A stretch of 64,000 nt of DNA from Candidatus Nitrospira nitrosa (lineage in GTDB: Bacteria > Nitrospirota > Nitrospiria > Nitrospirales > Nitrospiraceae): assembly GCF_001458735.1 (NCBI RefSeq), contig NZ_CZQA01000001.1:1364001-1428000 (forward strand), in the 5' to 3' direction. Positions 45,525-52,517 of the stretch are shown here, in pieces. The first letter of the stretch is position 1; each line of letters begins with the position of its first letter. The translations under genes and the position numbers were made by a program. The notes under the pieces were generated by a model. It was not told the origin of the DNA and did not search any database. It was given only the letters and a program-made list of their open reading frames with translations.

Positions 45525-45950
45525 TCAACGCCCGCAGGCGATTGTCATGAGCGCGGCAGTAGCCGTGCCGGTGGCCGACGTTGTCAATTGGCCTGTTGCT
45601 CCGGTAGTGCGCCCTGCAGCTCCTGAACCCATATGCTCCGCATACCAAGTGGTTTTCACCGGTTGGCTTTTGCGGTTCTGACAGTCATATTCTCGCAGTG
45701 TGATTTTTGAGAGTGCTGAGTTGCCAGCTTCCGCCTGAGTCGTCTTATAGTCGAAGAGATCCGACATCATGACGGTCTCGTCTGCCTTCCGAATACTGCC
45801 GTGATCCGCATAATAGAGGTAGGTTTCCGTCTCTCCGATCTTCGTCCATTCCGCTGCGGCACTGGGTGAGGAAGCGGACGGCGTCTCACTTCCCGTACAG
45901 GCGGTCATCATCCCACAAGAGAGCGCGATCAGCATCAATAGTCGTTGCAT
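45525..45950 (-). CDS. Surface-adhesin-E-like lipoprotein
   Basis: About 141 residues from the ATG at 45950, with GGGGG 4-5 nt upstream. Signal MQRLLMLIALSCGMMTAC carries a lipobox. The domain WTKIGETETYLYYADHGSIR, then LFDYKTTQ and YDCQNRKSQPVKTTWYAEHMG has the layout of the small beta-rich adhesin-E family. Two other members are in the window (45952 and 49295). Confidence 0.75.
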   Translation of the reverse strand: MQRLLMLIALSCGMMTACTGSETPSASSPSAAAEWTKIGETETYLYYADHGSIRKADETVMMSDLFDYKTTQAEAGNSALSKITLREYDCQNRKSQPVKTTWYAEHMGSGAAGRTTGATGQLTTSATGTATAALMTIACGR

Positions 45951-45951
45951 A

Positions 45952-46398
45952 TTACCCCCTGTTATTTGAATGCAGCGTCGACGGAACCGTACGACAGGCA
46001 ACCTGCATTTCTGTAGCATCGTCGCTGCCGGGAACCACCCGTGACCACTCACGCGTGGCCGGCGCCGCGTAGAGGACCGGGCCTTGTGCCAAAGCTTGCG
46101 GGTAGTACCGAACATGGAGCGGTCGGCTTTTTCTCTGGTCGCAATGGTATTGACGTTTGATCTTCACTGACCGGTAGGGACCGCCTGGGATAGCTCGCTG
46201 CACACGAAAGTCCCGAAGCGTCCAGAGGGTAACCGTTGGGCCCCACACTCCAATACTGGTCATATTCACGTAGCGGTCGTATTTATGGGTTCCCCCCACT
46301 CGCACCCATTCATCCGCTGCTAAGCCAGCAACTGGTGCCTGACAGAGAAAGAAGCCGAGGCTAAGACCAATTAAGAGATGTCGCTGATTCATCCGCAT
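45952..46398 (-). CDS. Secreted adhesin-E-like protein
   Basis: 148 residues with a signal peptide (LLIGLSLGFFLCQAPVAGLA). WVRVGGTHKYDRYVNMTSI, then LWTLRDFRVQ and YHCDQRKSRPLHVRYYPQAL match the neighbouring 45525 protein in layout, with the conserved C and KSRPL region. The two genes are adjacent and probably cotranscribed. Role unknown; possibly envelope stress or surface attachment. Confidence 0.7.
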   Translation of the reverse strand: MRMNQRHLLIGLSLGFFLCQAPVAGLAADEWVRVGGTHKYDRYVNMTSIGVWGPTVTLWTLRDFRVQRAIPGGPYRSVKIKRQYHCDQRKSRPLHVRYYPQALAQGPVLYAAPATREWSRVVPGSDDATEMQVACRTVPSTLHSNNRG

Positions 46399-46424
46399 GC
46401 ATTTTCCCTTATGGGTGCAGAACG

Positions 46425-47045
46425 TTAGCTTGCCGCCAAGGCTTTTTCGAGATCGGCCAGAATGGTGGGCGACAAGGGATTCATTCCTGGGTCATATTTC
46501 CCGATGACGTTGCCTGAGCGATCGACCAAGTATTTTTGAAAGTTCCACGTCACACGGCCAGGGAAGGCGCTTTGCTCGGTCAGGTAGCGGTAGAGTGGAT
46601 GTTTATCTTTCCCAACCACGCTGATTTTTGAGAACAGGGGGAAACTGACGCTGTATCGTGTGTAGCAGAATCCTTTGATTTCTTGATTAGTCCCCGGCTC
46701 CTGCTGCCCAAAATCATTCGCCGGAAATGCGAGGACTTCGAACCCCCGCTCCTGATATCGCTCATACATTTCCTGGAGGCCGGCGTACTGCGGCGTATTG
46801 CCGCACATGCTCGCGGTATTCACGATGAGCAGCACCTTACCCTTGAATGTCTTGAGATCGACGGGTTGGCCATCAATGTCCGGGAGGCGAAATCCATATA
46901 GAGGTGCCATCGTGGCACCGGTGCGTGAGGGCGCAAGGGGTTGTTTCTCCAGTGCGTAGGTTTGCGAGGTGGACAGTGCGATGAATCCAAGTTCGAGCAG
47001 GACGAGGCCGGAGAGGGCAAAGAGAACTTTTGAGTAGATCGGCAT
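46425..47045 (-). CDS. Secreted glutathione-peroxidase-family protein
   Basis: About 206 residues from the ATG at 47045, with AGGAGG 8 nt upstream. A signal peptide or anchor (VLFALSGLVLLELGFIAL) precedes a GPx fold: GKVLLIVNTASMCGNTPQY with the peroxidatic Cys, FPANDFGQQEPGTNQEIKGFC and TWNFQKYLVDRSG. It reduces peroxides, probably with thioredoxin-like partners in the periplasm. Its promoter lies in the inverted operator at 47103-47144, so it belongs to the CarH-like regulon. Confidence 0.88.
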   Translation of the reverse strand: MPIYSKVLFALSGLVLLELGFIALSTSQTYALEKQPLAPSRTGATMAPLYGFRLPDIDGQPVDLKTFKGKVLLIVNTASMCGNTPQYAGLQEMYERYQERGFEVLAFPANDFGQQEPGTNQEIKGFCYTRYSVSFPLFSKISVVGKDKHPLYRYLTEQSAFPGRVTWNFQKYLVDRSGNVIGKYDPGMNPLSPTILADLEKALAAS

Positions 47046-47102
47046 GGTGAAGGCCTCCTTATCTATGGTTAGCAACTGGGATGCTTCCCAAGATAACCTT
47101 AG

Positions 47103-47144
47103 TGTCCATGGTTTGTCAATTATAAACTTGACAAACCATGGACA
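47103..47144. promoter_or_regulatory. Perfect inverted repeat of CarH-like operators with divergent promoters
   Basis: TGTCCATGGTTTGTCAA (47103-47119) and TTGACAAACCATGGACA (47128-47144), 17-bp arms, 8-bp centre. In each direction the arm reads TTGACA-5 bp-TGGACA, the 11-bp operator spacing of the other sites. Leftward it is the -35 region of the glutathione peroxidase gene (TATCTT 18 bp on); rightward, TAGTAA follows after 17 bp and points to the 47463-amoC pair. Confidence 0.75.
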
Positions 47145-47372
47145 TCGTGATAGTAATACATCCAGACATTCCTCATTATGAAAACTGGTGTGGCTTAACT
47201 GACGAAATGCAGGGGGGGGGCCACCAAATGCTCTGGTGTCAGCAGTTATGCAATAGATTTCGATCTGCTCAGACGTCGCTATTACAAGAGCGTGATCGTC
47301 CGATTAATGAGACACCCAGAGCGATAGGTGAAGCGGGCTGCCACCGTAAAATAGATTCAGCTTGAACCCATG

Positions 47373-47394
47373 CTCATGAAGAATTCTTCATGAG
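47373..47394. promoter_or_regulatory. 22-bp perfect palindrome upstream of the amoC operon
   Basis: CTCATGAAGAA and its exact complement meet at 47383/47384. It lies about 70 bp before the start of the 47463 gene. The symmetry without loop suggests a dimeric protein site rather than an RNA hairpin. Confidence 0.55.
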
Positions 47395-47406
47395 AATCTA
47401 AGGGGG

Positions 47407-47434
47407 CCTTCATCTTGTGAAGGGTATGCTTCAC
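47407..47434 (+). promoter_or_regulatory. Competing hairpins in the leader
   Basis: CCTTCA (47407-47412) can pair with TGAAGG (47418-47423), while GTGAAG (47417-47422) can instead pair with CTTCAC (47429-47434). The two pairings exclude each other, as in attenuators. The stems are short, so the case is weak. The ribosome site AAGGAGGTG lies just after. Confidence 0.35.
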
Positions 47435-47462
47435 GAGTAGGTGTGGAAGGAGGTGAAAATCG

Positions 47463-48125
47463 ATGCTGACGATCTTCATTGCAATTGTTGCTCTGAGCAT
47501 TATCACCGCGATCATATATCGGCCGACCGTCACTCTTGTCCCCATCAAACTCAAACGAGTAACACAATTCCAAAAACTGTGTAGCGTACTCGTGGTTTTT
47601 CCACTGATGTCACCCGGTCTGGCTGGTGCGCATGGCAATGTGACTCTAGAGGAAGATGTTTGTGTTCAACGCGTCGGGGGGAATCTCGTCCATTTCAACG
47701 CCTATCAGCCGCAACATGCCGCAAAGGCTCAGTATTGTACCGACATCCCGGCTGAAGGGGACACCTTTCTCGTGCTGGATCTCGTCGATCCGATCCTGCG
47801 AAATCTCCCAATAGGAGTGCGGGTGATCAAGGGAATGAGTGAGGCCACAGAGGAGGCGACCGTTGCCTACTGGCCACCCAGGATCCATCCGGACGGAGTC
47901 CTACGAGGAGAAGCCAAATTAGCCAAGGGGCTCTATCGGGTAATCATCACGCCAGAAGGGTTCAGCCCCTCGTCGTATCTATTACGAGTCCAGCAGATTG
48001 ATTATGCAAATGTGGCAAAAACAGCGATTGGACCTTTGACCGTACTCCTGCTGCTCATCGTGATCGGCTATGAGGTCTCAAAATCAACGCGACTCAGAAG
48101 CTGGTGGGCTTCCAGTCGTGCCTAA
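47463..48125 (+). CDS. Membrane-anchored periplasmic protein next to amoC
   Basis: 220 residues. A hydrophobic N-terminus, then a signal-like stretch (FQKLCSVLVVFPLMSPGLAG) ending before AHGNVTLEEDVCVQRVGGN. The periplasmic domain carries two cysteines (67 and 92) that could form a disulfide and several histidines. One C-terminal membrane helix follows (GPLTVLLLLIVIGYEV) with a short basic tail. The layout resembles AmoD/AmoE/PmoD-type accessory proteins, but I cannot claim homology. 41 bp before amoC, in the same direction, with GGAGGTG upstream; so likely cotranscribed. Confidence 0.7.
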   Translation: MLTIFIAIVALSIITAIIYRPTVTLVPIKLKRVTQFQKLCSVLVVFPLMSPGLAGAHGNVTLEEDVCVQRVGGNLVHFNAYQPQHAAKAQYCTDIPAEGDTFLVLDLVDPILRNLPIGVRVIKGMSEATEEATVAYWPPRIHPDGVLRGEAKLAKGLYRVIITPEGFSPSSYLLRVQQIDYANVAKTAIGPLTVLLLLIVIGYEVSKSTRLRSWWASSRA

Positions 48126-48166
48126 ACTAGTCTGCGGAGAAGTGCGTCTAACAAGGAGGTATCATC

Positions 48167-48985
48167 ATGGCAGCATCAAGTGAGCGAGGGTATGACGTCT
48201 CGCAGTGGTACGATTCAAAGCCGGTGAAGATCGGCTGGTTTGCGATGTTGGCGATCGGGGTGTTTTGGGTCCTGTACCAGCGAACCTTCGGGTATTCGCA
48301 TGGGCTGGATTCCATGACCCCGGAGTTTGAGTCGGTGTGGATGGGGCTGTGGCGGTTTAACATTTTGGCCAACGCCATCTTCTTTGCCGTCTCGATCGGG
48401 TGGATCTGGGTGACGCGGGATCGGAACCTGACGAACCTGGACCCGAAGCTGGAGCTGAAGCGGTATTTTTACTGGATGGGCTGGTTGGTGTGCTACATCT
48501 GGGGCGTGTACTACGCGGGGAGCTACACGTTGGAGCAGGATGCGGCGTGGCATCAAGTGATCATCCGGGACACGAGCTTTACGGCGAGCCACATCGTGGC
48601 GTTCTACGGGACGTTCCCGCTGTACATTACGTGCGGCGTGTCGAGCTACCTGTATGCGCAGACGCGGTTGCCGCTGTATAGCCAAGCGACGTCATTCCCG
48701 TTGGTGGCGGCGGTGGTGGGGCCGATGTTCATTCTACCGAACGTGGGGCTCAACGAGTGGGGCCATGCGTTCTGGTTTGTGGATGAGCTGTTTGCGGCGC
48801 CGTTGCACTGGGGCTTTGTGACGTTGGGTTGGTGCGGGTTGTTCGGCGCAGCGGGCGGCGTGGCGGCGCAGATCGTGAGCCGGATGTCGAATCTGGCGGA
48901 CGTGATCTGGAACAACGCCCCGAAGAGCATCTTGGATCCGTTCCCGGCCCAGGTGCAGAGCGCCAGCGCCAAGAGCGTGTACTAA
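48167..48985 (+). CDS. amoC: Ammonia monooxygenase subunit C
   Basis: 272 residues, the usual length of bacterial AmoC. Six or so membrane helices. D125-x3-H129-x12-H142 (in [13 protein letters not shown] ... SH) and N196-x3-H200-x13-H214 (in GLNEWGHAF ... LHW) match in spacing the two copper sites of the homologous PmoC (Asp156/His160/His173 and Asn227/His231/His245). Also typical are [14 protein letters not shown] and [19 protein letters not shown]. AmoA and AmoB are not in the window; single amoC copies away from amoCAB occur in ammonia oxidisers. Codons are richer in GCG, GTG and TTG than those of the neighbours, and an AAGGAGG ribosome site precedes it. Confidence 0.95.
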   Translation: MAASSERGYDVSQWYDSKPVKIGWFAMLAIGVFWVLYQRTFGYSHGLDSMTPEFESVWMGLWRFNILANAIFFAVSIGWIWVTRDRNLTNLDPKLELKRYFYWMGWLVCYIWGVYYAGSYTLEQDAAWHQVIIRDTSFTASHIVAFYGTFPLYITCGVSSYLYAQTRLPLYSQATSFPLVAAVVGPMFILPNVGLNEWGHAFWFVDELFAAPLHWGFVTLGWCGLFGAAGGVAAQIVSRMSNLADVIWNNAPKSILDPFPAQVQSASAKSVY

Positions 48986-49010
48986 GCGAGAAGGATTCAG
49001 TCGGATCGAG

Positions 49011-49042
49011 CGGCCCGGCACTCCTCAAGGGGTGCCGGGCCG
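49011..49042 (+). terminator. Rho-independent terminator after amoC
   Basis: CGGCCCGGCAC (49011-49021) pairs perfectly with GTGCCGGGCCG (49032-49042); TGTCGTTT follows. It closes the amoC transcript. From here to 49294 no gene or further structure is seen. Confidence 0.8.
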
Positions 49043-49294
49043 TGTCGTTTGTGGACCATGCGATACTGGAGTAACGAACACACTCTGGACGATGGGTGGT
49101 GTGGAGTTTTGATGGGATGGACTCAGAAAGCTTGGTTGGTTGCGGGGAGGCGATTCGGCCACGATTTAACCCTTCGGTGACCATCGCGTTGACGGAGTGA
49201 AGACCTTACTCTTTCACGGTCAATCCCAAGAGGATCAAGCCCAGACCGAAAGGTGTTCAGGCTGATTGGGTTTCATCGAGCTATAGCTTAAGAC

Positions 49295-49714
49295 TCAGAT
49301 GGGCCGTTCATCTTTGCTGCATGCAATGTTCCATAGAATGGCAGCGGTGCTTTTTGGTGCAACCGGACTCCACTTGTTGCTTTCGTCATCACCTGCGAGC
49401 ATGACCTTCCCATTTCCCATGTTGTCTGAGTGATACCTAAAGGAAAGCTGACGGGAGCGGTGTTCTGCGCAGTTGAACTGCTGCTGCCATGTGGAAGATA
49501 AATATGATTTGTTTTTAATGGTTTGTACAAACCTGAAGTCATACAGCACCAACATCTTCACAAGGTCTCCTTGACGAACAACCGCGGCAGGGTCGATGTA
49601 GATCGAAAAGCCTCCAGAGCCTGCGGCGTAACTAATCGGACGCCACTCTGCATGGGCTGGAACACAATTCAAGAAAATGAAGGCGAGCAGCGACCAAACA
49701 ATAGTGATGAACAT
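49295..49714 (-). CDS. Secreted adhesin-E-like protein (third)
   Basis: 139 residues with signal peptide (IVWSLLAFIFLNCVPAHAEW). WRPISYAAGSGGFSIYIDPA, then VLYDFRFVQ and FNCAEHRSRQLSFRYHSDNMG matches the layout of the proteins at 45525 and 45952, with the central Cys and the final IAC. No close gene partner. Confidence 0.65.
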   Translation of the reverse strand: MFITIVWSLLAFIFLNCVPAHAEWRPISYAAGSGGFSIYIDPAAVVRQGDLVKMLVLYDFRFVQTIKNKSYLSSTWQQQFNCAEHRSRQLSFRYHSDNMGNGKVMLAGDDESNKWSPVAPKSTAAILWNIACSKDERPI

Positions 49715-49946
49715 GAGGATCCCTCGCAGGGTGGCACAGTCTAGAAGGCTACGAACAAAAGGGCAAGTCTGGGCCCACAGGGGAGAGATGGTTTCTGTGC
49801 CGAGGCTCGCGTTGCAACATCATCTCTCTCAGGTGCCGGAAGCACGGAAGTTTCTGTCACTTAGCTTCCTTTCTTCCGTAGCTTCTCCACGTTGGAAGAA
49901 TATGAATTGCATTTGCGAAAGGCGAATTGTTGAATCCATCTAGCTT

Positions 49947-50921
49947 TTGATGAGTGATATGAGTGAAGCGCTGGAAGAGCACAAAGAGCTGATGCACTAC
50001 ACCGGTGCGGGTGGCCTGCATGGAATAATTTCAAGCAGGACACTTTGGGCTAGCCATACATCATTTATGAATGACACAGAGGAAATACTGGGCTTTTATA
50101 ACCGTGTTCTTCCAATGCTTCTAAAGCAGGAGCTTGAGCAATTAGTCATCGACTCTGGGGATTTTTCTGGGAACGTCAAAAATGCGAGTCGGCTAGGAAT
50201 AGACTTGATCGATTATACAGTGAAAACATGGATTGAAAGACTTAAGGAATTGGCAAGGGCACAAGATTACTTCGTGACCTCTTTTTGCACCACAACTAAT
50301 GATTGGATTTCCCGGAATGGGCTTCTTAGTCAGTGGCGAGCGTATGGGGAGGATGGGGGATACGCCATCGTATTCGATGCTGAGAAGTTGCATTCCTTAC
50401 TCATAGCTGAAGGCAAGCTATATTATGAGGAACAACTGAATGAGACTGAGGTTGAATACAACCTTGCCCAGTTTTCAGACATAAAGTCGGTACAAACCAG
50501 GAAGTGTATTGTTGATTTGCAGAAGACTGTATATGCCCAATTAAGGAATCAGCGCATAGATTATGCGGACGCTGCTGAGAATGTGTGCAAGTTGTCGATG
50601 CTCTGCAAACACAGAGGTTTTGAAGAAGAGAAGGAGGTTCGAATAGTAGTCAGGGAACCTTCTCTTAATATGGGTCAGGATATCCAGAGTCAAAGTGGAC
50701 GGCCTTATCGTAAAGTGTGGAGCTACATTCGAAACGGTGTGTCGGTGCCTTGTATTCACCTGTTTGAGGATCAGAAGTTGGATGCCTTACCAATACGCCG
50801 CGTCATAGTTGGCCCTCATTCAGATAAGGTGGATCGAAAAAGAGCCGTCGAACTTCTCCTCCGGGAGCACACTGTCAATGCGGAAGTGCTTACTTCCGAG
50901 ACACCATATCGTGGGAAGTAG
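49947..50921 (+). CDS. DUF2971 protein
   Basis: 324 residues. HYTGAGGLHGIISSRTLWAS, then HTSFMNDTEE at the N-terminus and SFCTTTNDWISRNGLLSQWRAYGEDGGYAIVFD in the middle are hallmarks of DUF2971; HRGFEEEKEVRIV is the third conserved block. Cytoplasmic. The family is of unknown function and often found near defence genes. The gene looks AT-richer than its neighbours, which suggests transfer. No good ribosome site was found before the ATG. Confidence 0.85.
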   Translation: MMSDMSEALEEHKELMHYTGAGGLHGIISSRTLWASHTSFMNDTEEILGFYNRVLPMLLKQELEQLVIDSGDFSGNVKNASRLGIDLIDYTVKTWIERLKELARAQDYFVTSFCTTTNDWISRNGLLSQWRAYGEDGGYAIVFDAEKLHSLLIAEGKLYYEEQLNETEVEYNLAQFSDIKSVQTRKCIVDLQKTVYAQLRNQRIDYADAAENVCKLSMLCKHRGFEEEKEVRIVVREPSLNMGQDIQSQSGRPYRKVWSYIRNGVSVPCIHLFEDQKLDALPIRRVIVGPHSDKVDRKRAVELLLREHTVNAEVLTSETPYRGK

Positions 50922-50986
50922 ATTTTTGCGCCGTATTACCCATCTTTTCTTCCCTGTTTCCCTTTCGCGAATCCCTACGCTATAGT

Positions 50987-51045
50987 CCGCGCCGAGGCCG
51001 CAGGTGGCGCTCCCGATGAATCGGCTTTCTCCTCGGTTCGCGCGG
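50987..51045 (+). ncRNA. Structured intergenic element, possible small RNA
   Basis: CCGCGCCGAGG (50987-50997) pairs with CCTCGG (51031-51036) and CGCGG (51041-51045), leaving a TTCG bulge. Inside, CCGA-TGAA-TCGG (51013-51024) makes a small hairpin. TATAGT (50981-50986) could be a -10 just before it. No named RNA family was recognised. The surrounding 50922-51210 has no gene. Confidence 0.35.
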
Positions 51046-51210
51046 CTTCAATATTTCCCCGGAAAAGCGTCACGGAGAAAGGACGCACCTGTATCTTCCA
51101 ATCCGAACCCGCCCGCTACTTTTTTGCATAGCGAGATTTGAACGGAAGAATTCTTCGGCTTTGCTTTGGCAGCTGATCTTGAATCAGGATAAAGAGAACA
51201 GGGTAAGATT

Positions 51211-51287
<77 letters not shown>

Positions 51288-51326
51288 AAGGGAGACTAAC
51301 AAAGCGTTGAATGACAAGTCAAGTTC

Positions 51327-51481
51327 ACCCGCATTATTCATGAACACTTCTACTGCACCCGCCAAGACGCTGCTGCGGTAAGGCTGGCGCGCGTGTGCAG
51401 CGGCCAGGCTCGTCCCTCTGCCTGACCGTCTTGCAAGGCGTCTTGTCGGTTTCGTGATGAACCGCCATGAATAATGCGGGT
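51327..51481. repeat. 155-bp element with 16-bp perfect terminal inverted repeats
   Basis: ACCCGCATTATTCATG (51327-51342) and CATGAATAATGCGGGT (51466-51481). The interior has no ORF but several short self-complementary strings (GACGC, GCGTC). It sits between tRNA-fMet and fmt. It resembles a miniature inverted-repeat element; no clear target duplication was seen. Confidence 0.6.
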
Positions 51482-51531
51482 CAAGCTGCTGCCTGATTGC
51501 ATTCCTAGAACCACGATGTTAAAGCCATAGC

Positions 51532-52485
51532 ATGCGTATCGTCTTCATGGGCACACCAGAGTTCGCGGTCCCGTCGCTTGAAGCACTCCTGAGCTCAAGC
51601 GATCAGGTCGTAGGGGTCGTGTGTCAGCCGGATCGTCCCAAAGGGCGGGGGCATCAGCTGGTCGCGCCGCCTGTGAAACTGGTGGCAGAACGTGCCGGGA
51701 TTCCTGTGCTGCAGCCGCTCAAGATTCGGACGCCGGAGTTCTTACAATCCTTGGCATCCTGGCAGCCGGATGTGATTGCGGTTGCTGCGTATGGTCGCAT
51801 TTTGCACGCGCCGATTCTTCAGCTCCCTCCCATGGGTTGTGTGAACGTGCATGGGTCGCTCTTGCCGAAATATCGCGGAGCTGCTCCGGTGCAATGGGCC
51901 GTCATCAATGGGGAGACCGAGACGGGTATTACGACGATGCTCATGGACGAAGGCATGGATACCGGTGCCATGTTGCTCCAGGAGAAGTTGGAGATTCTGC
52001 CAGAGGATACGGCCGGCACATTGGCCCCACGCCTGGCTGCGCTGGGTGGACGTCTGCTCATCGAAACGCTCACACAGTTAAAAGGCGGAATATTGGTGCC
52101 GACAAAACAAGACGACCAGCAGGCGACGATGGCCCCGCTCCTCAAAAAAGAAGACGGGCTCATCAATTGGACGCTGAGTGCTACGTCGCTGGCCAATCGG
52201 GTGCGAGGACTGTCTCCCTGGCCTGGGGCTTATACATTTCTGGGTGATGAGCGGTGGAACATTTGGAAGGCGGTCACACAGGTGAGTGCGACCACTGATA
52301 CACCAGGGATGATCGTCGCGGTCCATAAACAGTCAATCTTGGTGGCGACGGGCGAGGGGCTTCTTGAGATCCGCGAAATCCAGACGGCCAATTCGAAACG
52401 TATGGCGGTAGCCCAATTTCTGGCGGGCCATCGGGTGGTGGTCGGACAACAGTTGGGCTCCTCACCAACGCCCCCGCTCGGATAA
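51532..52485 (+). CDS. fmt: Methionyl-tRNA formyltransferase
   Basis: 317 residues. Uses formyl-THF to formylate initiator Met-tRNA. MRIVFMGTPEFAVPSLEALL start, VNVHGSLLPKYRGAAPVQWAVINGE with the catalytic Asn/His, and the C-terminal OB-like domain (TPGMIVAVHKQSILVATGEGLLEIREIQ). First gene of the fmt-rsmB-rpe-pheST run. Confidence 0.97.
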   Translation: MRIVFMGTPEFAVPSLEALLSSSDQVVGVVCQPDRPKGRGHQLVAPPVKLVAERAGIPVLQPLKIRTPEFLQSLASWQPDVIAVAAYGRILHAPILQLPPMGCVNVHGSLLPKYRGAAPVQWAVINGETETGITTMLMDEGMDTGAMLLQEKLEILPEDTAGTLAPRLAALGGRLLIETLTQLKGGILVPTKQDDQQATMAPLLKKEDGLINWTLSATSLANRVRGLSPWPGAYTFLGDERWNIWKAVTQVSATTDTPGMIVAVHKQSILVATGEGLLEIREIQTANSKRMAVAQFLAGHRVVVGQQLGSSPTPPLG

Positions 52486-52517
52486 GCTTTCCCTCGACTC
52501 GACTTCGTCCACATCCT

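Noticed and set aside
47138-47365. Short plus-strand ORF between the inverted operator and the 47463 gene
   Set aside because: Starts inside the operator arm, contains a run of eight or more G and lacks a ribosome site; treated as leader.
48215-49184. Several minus-strand ORFs opposite amoC (up to 156 codons)
   Set aside because: Arg/Pro/His-rich shadows caused by the GC-rich codon use of amoC.
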